Shown here: piece after piece, positions 26,295 to 32,272 of the stretch
How positions within the stretch are numbered: the stretch's first letter is position 1
How the letters are laid out: every line of letters begins with the position of its first letter
Assembly (NCBI GenBank): GCA_023432885.1
Contig: JAEZEU010000320.1
Span: forward strand, 1 to 32,272
Direction of reading: 5' to 3'
Length of the DNA: 32,272 bases
Origin: Pseudomonadota bacterium
Lineage (GTDB): Bacteria; Pseudomonadota; Alphaproteobacteria; Rhizobiales; Xanthobacteraceae
Notes under the pieces: generated by a model
Told to the model about the DNA's origin: nothing
Databases searched by the model: none
The model's input: the letters and a program-made list of their open reading frames with translations, nothing else
Program-made: the position numbers and the translations under genes

Positions 26295-26562
26295 GGCGGC
26301 GGGCGCTGCGGCGCCCTGCCCGACACATCGTCAGAGCGCCGCCAGCAAATCAGCGGCAGCAACACGCTGCCGCCAAAGTCGACCATGCTACGCAGCAGAT
26401 CGGCATCTTTTGCATAACGCCCAGGAGCATCATCTCGTCGCTTATCCTTAAGTTGGCGTCGCGAATCGACGGTGACTACCGCAACGTCGTCCGCCTGCTT
26501 CAGCCCATGGACGGCGCGTAAGGGATTTGTTTCGGCGTCGCCGTCGCATCTCGGAGATCACA

Positions 26563-27366
26563 GTGACCAGGATGAAAGTGATCGGCCACACACCGTGGAT
26601 CGCAGGCGTTGTTGCACTTTCAACTCTGACCGGAATGTCCGCCCTCGCGCAATCCGCGCTAGAGCGTTGCCGCGAGACAGCGGGGCGCCCCATCGTTGCC
26701 GCGTGCATGCAACAAGGCGAAGGCAACCTCGAACAGTGTCGCGCCAAGGCAACTCCGGCCGTCAGGCGGTGCATGGCCACGAACGGAGGCAGCACAGTCC
26801 GCCAAAGTCAGGAATCCCCTACGCCTGATACCGGGAAAGCCATCTTGGCTATCCTGATGCCGGGAGCCGGCGGCGCAACGGAATCTGACTTCCTTGTCCG
26901 CAACAAGGGGCGAATCGGCGGATCCGGCGTCTCCGTCGTTGTGACAACGTCATCGGGACAAGCGGCCTCAGTCTCACAAAGCGCGTCTGACCAGGGACGC
27001 AAGGTCATCCTGGTGGGAATGAGCCGCGGATCGATCGACGTTGCCAATGCACTGGCTGCCGGAGCCAGAGCCAATGGTGTCGTTCTGGTCTCCGGTGCTT
27101 ATGATAAAGTGCGCTCGAGCCTTGGTTCGCCGTCGAGACTGCCCACGACTCTGGTCATTCATCACCGCAATGACGAATGCCATGTCACCCCGGCATCCGC
27201 GGTTGCTCCCTTTGTCGCCTGGTCCAGCGGCCGAGCGTCAACTCACTGGATCGACAATCAGGGAGCGCCCGCTCCCAATCCGTGCGGGCCACGTGGCGCT
27301 CATGGCTTCTTCATGCAGGATGGAGCCGCTGTGTCGGCCATCAACAGGTTCATCAGCTCCCGCTGA
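26563..27366 (+). CDS. secreted Cys-rich/alpha-beta hydrolase-like protein
   Basis: A 267-residue exported protein. A signal peptide (IAGVVALSTLTGMSALAQ) precedes a segment with four Cys (RCRETAG, AACMQ, EQCRAK, RRCMA) spaced like the Cys-rich repeats of some rhizobial secreted proteins. Then comes an alpha/beta-hydrolase-like domain: LAILMPGAGG, elbow VGMSRGS (Ser154), HHRNDECHV (Asp203) and GAHGFF (His247), a plausible catalytic triad. The start is GTG at 26563, with GGAG 6 bases upstream; an ATG three codons later is possible. It lies between purB and murI. I do not recognise the family as a whole. Confidence 0.75.
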   Translation: MTRMKVIGHTPWIAGVVALSTLTGMSALAQSALERCRETAGRPIVAACMQQGEGNLEQCRAKATPAVRRCMATNGGSTVRQSQESPTPDTGKAILAILMPGAGGATESDFLVRNKGRIGGSGVSVVVTTSSGQAASVSQSASDQGRKVILVGMSRGSIDVANALAAGARANGVVLVSGAYDKVRSSLGSPSRLPTTLVIHHRNDECHVTPASAVAPFVAWSSGRASTHWIDNQGAPAPNPCGPRGAHGFFMQDGAAVSAINRFISSR

Positions 27367-27484
27367 AGAAAGTACCGCGAGGCCAGGTCCAGTGCAGCCG
27401 GCGCGACACGTCGATAGCGCCATTATGGGCGCGCAGGCGACTTGAAACGTTCGAAATTTGCCACGCTTGAGGGCCAAAGCTGCT

Positions 27485-27506
27485 GGGCGGGGCCGCTGCC
27501 CCGCCC
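27485..27506 (+). terminator. GC-rich hairpin upstream of murI
   Basis: A perfect 9-bp stem, GGGCGGGGC (27485-27493) with GCCCCGCCC (27498-27506), and a CGCT loop lie between the secreted hydrolase gene and murI. No T-tract follows (AAACAA), so it might end the upstream transcript inefficiently or act on mRNA stability. Confidence 0.4.
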
Positions 27507-27529
27507 AAACAACTGGATGGTAACCGCGG

Positions 27530-28345
27530 ATGGGCTATGTTCCGGTTGTGGCATCACCTCCCACGATACTGGTTTTCGATTCCGGTCTCGGCGGCCTCAC
27601 CGTCCTGCGCGAGATCGTCGCCGCGCGCCCCGATGCGCATTATGTGTATGTCGCCGACGACGCGTTCTTCCCCTACGGTCACCACGGCGAGGAAGAGATC
27701 ATCGCCCGCGTGGTGCCGCTCCTCGGTGAACTGATCGCGCGGCACGCGCCGGACCTTGCGGTGATCGCCTGCAACACGGCGTCCACGCTGGTTATGGCGC
27801 ATTTGCGGGCCGCCTACGCCGTTCCGTTCGTCGGCACGGTGCCTGCTATCAAGCCGGCCTGCGCCGGCTCAAAGACGAAGCGCGTGTCAGTGCTCGGCAC
27901 CAGGGGGACGGTGAAGCGCGAATACACCCACGGACTGATCCGCGATTTCGCACAAGGCTGCGAGGTCACGCTGGTGGGCTCGCCCGAGCTGGCAAGTCTG
28001 GCGGAAGCCGCTCTCAGCGGCGAGACCGTCAAGGATGCCGATATCGCGGCGGAGATCGCCCCCTGCTTCGTGGGCCGCTCCTCGGACGCATCCGCGCGTA
28101 CCGATACGATCGTGCTGGCCTGCACGCATTACCCGCTGCTGCTGGACCGCCTGGCGAAGCTTGCGCCCTGGCCGGTCGAGTGGATCGATCCGGCGCCGGC
28201 GATCGCCCGGCGCGTCGTCGATTTGATCGGCATGCCCGGCGCAATGACCGACGGCGCCGGTGCCGAGATGATCTTCACGACGGGGCGCACACATGCGCTC
28301 ACTCGCGCGCTGATGCCGTTTTTCGGTGGCCGCGTTCCGGCGTGA
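27530..28345 (+). CDS. murI: glutamate racemase
   Basis: The enzyme supplies D-glutamate for peptidoglycan by racemising L-glutamate through a two-cysteine acid/base mechanism. The 271-residue protein has the opening motif FDSGLGGLTVLREI (Asp17), the first catalytic Cys81 in IACNTAST and the second, Cys198, in LACTHYPLL. The ATG at 27530 is the first in frame; a GTG six codons later is an alternative, and no strong ribosome binding site separates them. A GC-rich hairpin lies just upstream. The HpcH-type aldolase gene follows on the same strand, starting 40 bases after the murI stop. Confidence 0.97.
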   Translation: MGYVPVVASPPTILVFDSGLGGLTVLREIVAARPDAHYVYVADDAFFPYGHHGEEEIIARVVPLLGELIARHAPDLAVIACNTASTLVMAHLRAAYAVPFVGTVPAIKPACAGSKTKRVSVLGTRGTVKREYTHGLIRDFAQGCEVTLVGSPELASLAEAALSGETVKDADIAAEIAPCFVGRSSDASARTDTIVLACTHYPLLLDRLAKLAPWPVEWIDPAPAIARRVVDLIGMPGAMTDGAGAEMIFTTGRTHALTRALMPFFGGRVPA

Positions 28346-28385
28346 CCTGCTAGCCTCCCGCAGACATCCCGCCGGAGCGTTTTCC

Positions 28386-29162
28386 TTGACATCGACATCG
28401 CCGCCAGCCCTCAACCGACTCAAGAAGATGTGGCGCGACGGCCGCCCCACATTCGGAGCCATCGCCACCATCCCGAGCATCCAGACCGTGCGGATCATGG
28501 CGCAATCGCTGGACTGGATCATCGTCGATCTCGAGCACGGCCCGATCGATCTCGGCTCCGCCCATGCGATGATCATGGCAACAGCAGGCACACCCTGCGT
28601 GCCGATGCTGCGCATTGCCGCCAACGAGCCGTGGCTCGCGAAGGCTCCGATGGATCTCGGCGCGCTCGGCATCAACTTTCCGAGAATCTGCAGCCGTGCG
28701 GATGCGGAAAAGGCCGTGCGCAGTGTGCGCTACCCCCCGAAGGGCGAGCGGCTGTGGGGGCCGTTCCACGCGCCATTCCGCTGGAACGTCTCGATGGGCG
28801 ACTACATGGCGACCGCCGATGACGACATGATCTGCATGATCACGATCGAGCATGTCGAGGCAGTCGAGCGCATCGACGAGATCATGGCAACACCGGGCAT
28901 CGACCTCGCCGTGATCGGCCCCGGTGATCTCGCCACCTCTATCAACAAGCGCGGCCTGCCTGATGATCCCGAGGTTTTGGCCCTGATGAAGCGCGCCGAG
29001 GAAGGCATCTTGAAAAGCGGCGTGCCGATCGGCGGCGTGGCACGCACGGCGGAGCAGGCCAATGCAATGATCGCGCGCGGCTATGTGGCCCTCGCACTCG
29101 GCTTCGACTGGTCGCTGTTGCAGCGCGGCATCGCCGCCAGCCTCGAGGGCATCAAGCGCTAA
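28386..29162 (+). CDS. HpcH/HpaI-family aldolase
   Basis: A 258-residue class II aldolase with the fold of 4-hydroxy-2-oxoheptanedioate and 2-dehydro-3-deoxyglucarate aldolases, which make or break pyruvate-type C-C bonds with a divalent metal. Visible features are FGAIATIPS, WIIVDLEHGPID (with the His base), MLRIAANEPW, the metal-ligand motifs IEHVEAVE and GPGDLATS, and LGFDWSLLQ. The start is TTG at 28386 with GGAG about 8 bases upstream; a longer frame overlaps murI and is not needed. Its substrate is not visible. The next gene, a secreted cupin, begins 61 bases downstream. Confidence 0.92.
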   Translation: MTSTSPPALNRLKKMWRDGRPTFGAIATIPSIQTVRIMAQSLDWIIVDLEHGPIDLGSAHAMIMATAGTPCVPMLRIAANEPWLAKAPMDLGALGINFPRICSRADAEKAVRSVRYPPKGERLWGPFHAPFRWNVSMGDYMATADDDMICMITIEHVEAVERIDEIMATPGIDLAVIGPGDLATSINKRGLPDDPEVLALMKRAEEGILKSGVPIGGVARTAEQANAMIARGYVALALGFDWSLLQRGIAASLEGIKR

Positions 29163-29223
29163 TGCGCCCTGCTTTTCGGCCCCCGATCGGGCTGCTATCC
29201 TGGAATCCTTTCGGAGGTTCAAT

Positions 29224-29613
29224 ATGAGCAAAAAATTGATTCTCGGATTGGCTGTTGCATGTCTTGCGGTAGCCGGCGCTGCCATCGCCCAGCAGAGCGG
29301 CATCAAGCGTACCCCGCTTCAGAAGGTAGACTTCCCGGCCGGCTACAACACCGTCACGGCGATTGCCGAACTCCCGCCCGGCGCCGCGGCCGGCCGCCAC
29401 ATCCATCCGGGTGCGGAAACCGGCTATGTACTGGAGGGGGAACTGGAGCTTCTGATCGACGGGCAGCCGCCGAGAAAGCTCAAGGCCGGCGATTCCTACC
29501 AGATCCCGGAAGGCGCGGTTCACGACGCCAAGACCAGTGGCGACAAACCGATGAAGGTGCTGGGGGTCTACGTCGTCAAGGCGGGCGAGCCGCTGGCCAA
29601 GCCGGCACCTTGA
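29224..29613 (+). CDS. secreted cupin-domain protein
   Basis: A 129-residue exported protein. The signal peptide (KKLILGLAVACLAVAGAAIA, cleaved after AQ) precedes a single cupin barrel. Cupin motif 1 is GRHIHPGAETGYVLEGE, with a metal-binding HxHxxxxE, and motif 2 is PEGAVHDAK with the third His. GGAGG lies 6 bases before the ATG at 29224. The family commonly handles small metal-bound or redox-active ligands; no substrate can be inferred. It is downstream of the aldolase gene and may be separately expressed. Confidence 0.9.
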   Translation: MSKKLILGLAVACLAVAGAAIAQQSGIKRTPLQKVDFPAGYNTVTAIAELPPGAAAGRHIHPGAETGYVLEGELELLIDGQPPRKLKAGDSYQIPEGAVHDAKTSGDKPMKVLGVYVVKAGEPLAKPAP

Positions 29614-29729
29614 TACCTGACCGTACTGGCCCCAACTCGGCCGGTTCGTGCTAGATCAGCCGCAAGCGAGCGGGACAGCTCGGCTCGCAGCTCTTTTATT
29701 TGTCCAATTTTGGGGGAACCTGAGCCAAG

Positions 29730-30509
29730 ATGCGGGGAACGGTCCGAAAAATCTCCATACCTCGCCGTCTTGTCGCCGACCTCATGTACGCCTCGGTTCG
29801 CGTGCCCTTCGTGTCGCTGACCCGCACTGTCCAGGTGCGGCAACTTCTGGAAGCCCGAGCGCAGGCTTCGAGCCCGCCAGGCTGGGCCGCGATCTTCGTG
29901 AAGGCCTTTGCGGTGGTGGCCCGTGAGCAGCCGGTCCTGCGCACCCTCTACGTCAAATGGCCCTGGCCCAGCTTTTACGAGCTGCCGCGTTCGGTGGCCA
30001 TGGTGGCGATCGCCCGCACGCAGGACGGCGAGGACTGCGTGCTGCCGCAGCGAATTACCGCCCCTGACGAGGTCCCCCTCCGCCAGGTCGATGCCCTGAT
30101 CCGACAGGCCAAGGAGGCGCCGATCGAGACGGTGCCGGCATTCCGGAAAATGCTGCGGGTTACGCGGCTTGCCCTGCCGCTCCGGCGCCTTCTGTGGACC
30201 ATTGGCCTCAATATCGGCCGCCAACGGGCCAATTTCTTCGGCAGTTTTGGCGTCACCTCAGTGGCCGCCTATGGCCCCGGGGAGTTGCATGCGCTGAGCC
30301 CCGGGCCGTTCGTGCTCAGCTACGGGATGCTAGGGGGCGACCAGAGCCTTGACGTGGTGCTGCGCTGGGACCACCGGATCACGGACGCGGCCCCCATGGC
30401 CCAGGCCCTGACCCGGCTGGAACAGGTCCTGAACGGGGAGATCGCAGCTGAAATCCGCTCTGACCGGCTGCAAACCGAGCCGAAACAGGTCCGGGCGGTG
30501 GGCGGCTGA
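29730..30509 (+). CDS. stand-alone E2-like acyltransferase domain protein
   Basis: A 259-residue protein that looks like the catalytic domain of 2-oxo acid dehydrogenase E2 enzymes (the chloramphenicol acetyltransferase fold). The active-site motif RWDHRITDAAPMAQAL is at about 212-227, with His215 and Asp219 kept, though the Gly usual after the Asp is Ala. Other parts of the fold are FVSLTRTVQVRQLLEA and FGSFGVTSVAAYGPGE. There is no lipoyl or E1/E3-binding domain, so it cannot work as a normal E2 core by itself. ATG at 29730 has GAG 5 bases upstream. It is followed by the rpsD promoter. The acyl donor and acceptor are unknown. Confidence 0.8.
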   Translation: MRGTVRKISIPRRLVADLMYASVRVPFVSLTRTVQVRQLLEARAQASSPPGWAAIFVKAFAVVAREQPVLRTLYVKWPWPSFYELPRSVAMVAIARTQDGEDCVLPQRITAPDEVPLRQVDALIRQAKEAPIETVPAFRKMLRVTRLALPLRRLLWTIGLNIGRQRANFFGSFGVTSVAAYGPGELHALSPGPFVLSYGMLGGDQSLDVVLRWDHRITDAAPMAQALTRLEQVLNGEIAAEIRSDRLQTEPKQVRAVGG

Positions 30510-30520
30510 CCGGCTTCTGT

Positions 30521-30549
30521 TTGACATCAGGGCCGTTTCTGCCTAGAAC
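30521..30549 (+). promoter_or_regulatory. rpsD promoter
   Basis: TTGACA (30521-30526) and TAGAAC (30544-30549), spaced by 17 bases, match the sigma-70 consensus well. They lie about 150 bases before rpsD. A transcription start near 30556 would give a leader of about 150 bases. Confidence 0.7.
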
Positions 30550-30559
30550 CCGCCCTGCT

Positions 30560-30674
30560 CGCGGGCCGGTTTTCGGCCCGCGTTGCGTTTCGCGACCCGT
30601 GTTCCGTCCTTGAGCTTTCAAGCCGGATCTGTCGGCCCCGGGATCATCCCGGTGCACAGGAGGGCGCGTCTCCT
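30560..30674 (+). promoter_or_regulatory. structured 5' leader of rpsD
   Basis: The predicted leader contains three hairpins: a 9-bp stem CGCGGGCCG/CGGCCCGCG with a GTTTT loop (30560-30582), CCGGGA/TCCCGG with a 3-base loop (30638-30652), and AGGAG/CTCCT with a 7-base loop (30658-30674). The last sequesters a Shine-Dalgarno-like AGGAGG that is not the rpsD site. S4 represses its own operon in other bacteria, so a regulatory leader is possible; a 5' stabilising hairpin is the simpler reading. Confidence 0.45.
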
Positions 30675-30705
30675 CAAACCGTAAATACTTGACCAAGAGG
30701 ACGCG

Positions 30706-31323
30706 ATGACAAAGCGCAGTGAGGCGAAATACAAGATCGATCGCCGTATGGGCCAGAACATCTGGGGCCGCCCGAAGAGCCCCGTGAACCGCCGGGAGTA
30801 CGGCCCCGGCCAGCACGGCCAGCGCCGCAAGGGCAAGCTTTCCGACTTCGGCGTGCAGCTGCGCGCCAAGCAGAAGCTGAAGGGCTACTACGCCAACATC
30901 TCCGAGCGCCAATTCCACGGCATCTATGTCGAGGCCGGCCGCATGAAGGGCGACACCGGCGAGAACCTGATCGGCCTCCTCGAGCGCCGTCTCGACACAG
31001 TCGTCTATCGCGCCAAGTTCGTGCCGACGATTTTCGCGGCGCGCCAGTTCATCAACCATGGCCACGTCAAGGTGAACGGCCGCAAGGTCAACATCGGCAG
31101 CTACATGCTCAAGGTCGGCGACACCATCGAGGTGAAGGAAGCCTCCAGGCAGCTCGCCATGGTGCTGGAAGCGAGCCAGCTCCCCGAGCGCGACGTGCCG
31201 GACTACCTGGAAGTCGACCACGGCAAAATGACGGCCAAGTTCGTCCGCATCCCCAGCCTCTCCGAGGTGCCGTTCCCGGTCCAGATGGAGCCGCACCTGA
31301 TCGTCGAATTTTATTCGCGCTGA
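30706..31323 (+). CDS. rpsD: 30S ribosomal protein S4
   Basis: The primary 16S rRNA-binding protein that nucleates assembly of the 30S body and helps control decoding accuracy. The 205-residue length is standard. Visible features are the N-terminal RREYGPGQHGQRRKGKLSDF, the rRNA-binding RLDTVVYRAKFVPTIFAARQ and the S4 domain with INHGHVKVNGRKVNIGSYML, ending in HLIVEFYSR. There are no zinc-binding Cys residues, so it is the C- form. AGAGGA lies just upstream of the ATG at 30706. It has its own promoter, leader and a strong terminator, so it is monocistronic here. Confidence 0.99.
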   Translation: MTKRSEAKYKIDRRMGQNIWGRPKSPVNRREYGPGQHGQRRKGKLSDFGVQLRAKQKLKGYYANISERQFHGIYVEAGRMKGDTGENLIGLLERRLDTVVYRAKFVPTIFAARQFINHGHVKVNGRKVNIGSYMLKVGDTIEVKEASRQLAMVLEASQLPERDVPDYLEVDHGKMTAKFVRIPSLSEVPFPVQMEPHLIVEFYSR

Positions 31324-31346
31324 TCGGTTTCTGGTTTCGCGATCTC

Positions 31347-31377
31347 AAGGGCCCCGGTTTTTGCCGGGGCCTTTTTG
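31347..31377 (+). terminator. rpsD intrinsic terminator
   Basis: A strong Rho-independent terminator 24 bases after the rpsD stop: GGCCCCGG (31350-31357) pairs with CCGGGGCC (31364-31371), flanked by AA/TT pairs, with a TTTTTG loop and a run of T immediately after the stem. Confidence 0.9.
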
Positions 31378-31386
31378 TTGTGCTTT

Positions 31387-31505
31387 GTCATGCCCGGACT
31401 TGTCCCGGACACCCGCGCCTTTATGGTCTTGCGCAAACAACCAGGCGTGGATGGCCGGGACATATTTGGGTGAAGGCGCGCCTGGCGCTTTTGCCCGGCC
31501 ATGAC
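31387..31505. repeat. palindromic intergenic repeat
   Basis: An element of about 119 bases with imperfect terminal inverted repeats: GTCATGCCCGG at the left and CCCGGCCATGAC at the right. Inside, TGTCCCGG (31401-31408) pairs with CCGGGACA (31455-31462). This arrangement (GTCATGCCCGGnCTTGTCCCGG ... CCGGGACA ... CCCGGCCATGAC) matches the repeats that I know to be scattered between genes in Bradyrhizobium. It sits between the rpsD terminator and the threonine aldolase gene. Whether it is mobile or functional cannot be told. Confidence 0.75.
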
Positions 31506-31529
31506 AAGCCGACAGAGAGGCAGCAGCCC

Positions 31530-32272
31530 ATGCACTACACCCCTCCCCCGCGCGATCCGAAGGCGCCGCCGGTGCGCATCAACCTGCTGTCGGACACGCA
31601 GACGCGGCCGACGCCCGGGATGCGCGAGGCGATGGCGAGGGCCGAAGTCGGCGACGAGCAGATCGGCGACGATCCGACCGTCAATGCTTTGTGCGAGCGC
31701 GTGGCCGATCTGCTCGGCAAGGAGGCGGCGGTGTTCATGCCTTCGGGCACCATGTGCAATGTCGCCGCGACGCTGGTGCATTGCCGGCCCGGCGACGAGA
31801 TCCTGGCGCATGAGAGCGCGCACATCATCGCACGCGAGGGCGGCGCTCACGCCGCGATCGGCGGCTTCCAGATCACGCCGCTGCGGGGCGAGGACGGGCA
31901 GTTCTCGCCGGAAACGCTCAAGGCCGCGTTGCATCCGCGCTCGCGCTATCAGCCGCCGCAGGTCCTGGTGAGCGTCGAGCAGACCGCAAATATCGGCGGC
32001 GGCACGATCTGGAAGAAGGCTAATCTGGACGAGATCGCGGGGATCGCCAAGGCAAACGGCATGGCCACGCACATGGACGGCGCACGGCTGCTCAATGCCA
32101 CCGTCGCCACCGGCATTTCCGCGCGCGACATGACCGCGGGATGGGATACGGCCTGGATCGATTTCTCAAAGGGCCTCGGAGCGCCGATCGGCGGTGTCAT
32201 CGCCGGCTCACGGGCCTTCATCGACGAGGTCTGGCGCTGGAAGCAGCGTCTCGGCGGCTCGATGCGCCAGGC
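31530..32272 (+). CDS. ltaE: threonine aldolase, low-specificity (partial)
   Basis: The PLP-dependent enzyme splits L-threonine or L-allo-threonine to glycine and acetaldehyde. The frame runs off the right edge, leaving 247 codons. Motifs seen are INLLSDTQTRPTPGMREAM, GDDPTVNALCERVADLLG, FMPSGTMCNVAA, HIIAREGGAHA, THMDGARLLNA, and DFSKGLGAP, where the Lys near residue 214 should bind PLP. ATG at 31530 has a GAGAGG some 9 bases upstream. It follows the palindromic repeat, without a clear consensus promoter in the 25 bases left. The C-terminus is missing from the window. Confidence 0.9.
   Translation, partial: MHYTPPPRDPKAPPVRINLLSDTQTRPTPGMREAMARAEVGDEQIGDDPTVNALCERVADLLGKEAAVFMPSGTMCNVAATLVHCRPGDEILAHESAHIIAREGGAHAAIGGFQITPLRGEDGQFSPETLKAALHPRSRYQPPQVLVSVEQTANIGGGTIWKKANLDEIAGIAKANGMATHMDGARLLNATVATGISARDMTAGWDTAWIDFSKGLGAPIGGVIAGSRAFIDEVWRWKQRLGGSMRQ

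Noticed and set aside
26301..26316. GGGCGC/GCGCCC hairpin after purB
   Set aside because: The stem is short and has no T-tract; it is likely chance in GC-rich DNA.
26327..26521. Open plus-strand frame after purB (ending RLLQPMDGA)
   Set aside because: It has no plausible start or ribosome binding site and matches no family that I recognise.

Overview
The window is a GC-rich chromosomal segment of an alphaproteobacterium, most likely Bradyrhizobium or a close relative (inference). The basis is the high-GC codon use, the housekeeping genes rpe, purB, murI and rpsD, the many two-component and one-component regulators, and a palindromic intergenic repeat of the GTCATG...CCCGG type next to rpsD. 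I see no phage, insertion sequence, CRISPR array, tRNA or rRNA. The last gene runs off the right edge.

Left part (1-9.8 kb). An EF-hand protein (-) and rpe (+) are divergent. They are followed by a minus-strand series of metabolic genes reading leftward from an AraC-type regulator (7390): an alpha/beta hydrolase of the cofactor-free haloperoxidase type, a truncated copy of such a hydrolase, an NDH-2-like flavoprotein, a metallo-beta-lactamase-fold hydrolase and an SDR dehydrogenase. A second AraC-type regulator points the other way (7766), perhaps coupled to a 64-codon upstream ORF. A degenerate catalase-family protein that has lost the distal catalytic residues faces it.

Middle part (9.8-20.3 kb). 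There is a small membrane protein, and a TPR-caspase protein paired with a DUF3592 membrane protein. An ArsR/SRPBCC pair follows, with a small membrane protein and two DUF1801 genes, preceded by a clear inverted-repeat operator. Next come a hybrid PAS-PAS histidine kinase with receiver domain, a Ser/Thr kinase-universal stress protein fusion coupled to a metallophosphoesterase, and a TetR regulator with a 33-codon small ORF and a 24-bp palindromic operator.

Right part (20.5-32.3 kb). Three overlapping genes encode a MotA/TolQ/ExbB-like channel protein and two unusual membrane partners, one with a DUF2135-like extracytoplasmic domain. They are divergent from a NarL-type histidine kinase/response regulator pair. 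Then, all on the plus strand: purB, a secreted protein joining a Cys-rich segment to an alpha/beta hydrolase, murI, an HpcH/HpaI-type aldolase, a secreted cupin, a stand-alone E2-like acyltransferase domain, rpsD with a structured leader and a strong terminator, a palindromic repeat, and a threonine aldolase gene cut by the window end.

The strongest candidate for something poorly described is the three-gene stator-like operon at 20.5-22.5 kb. The catalase-family protein without its distal histidine, the Cys-rich/hydrolase fusion and the unlisted small ORFs are the next most interesting.
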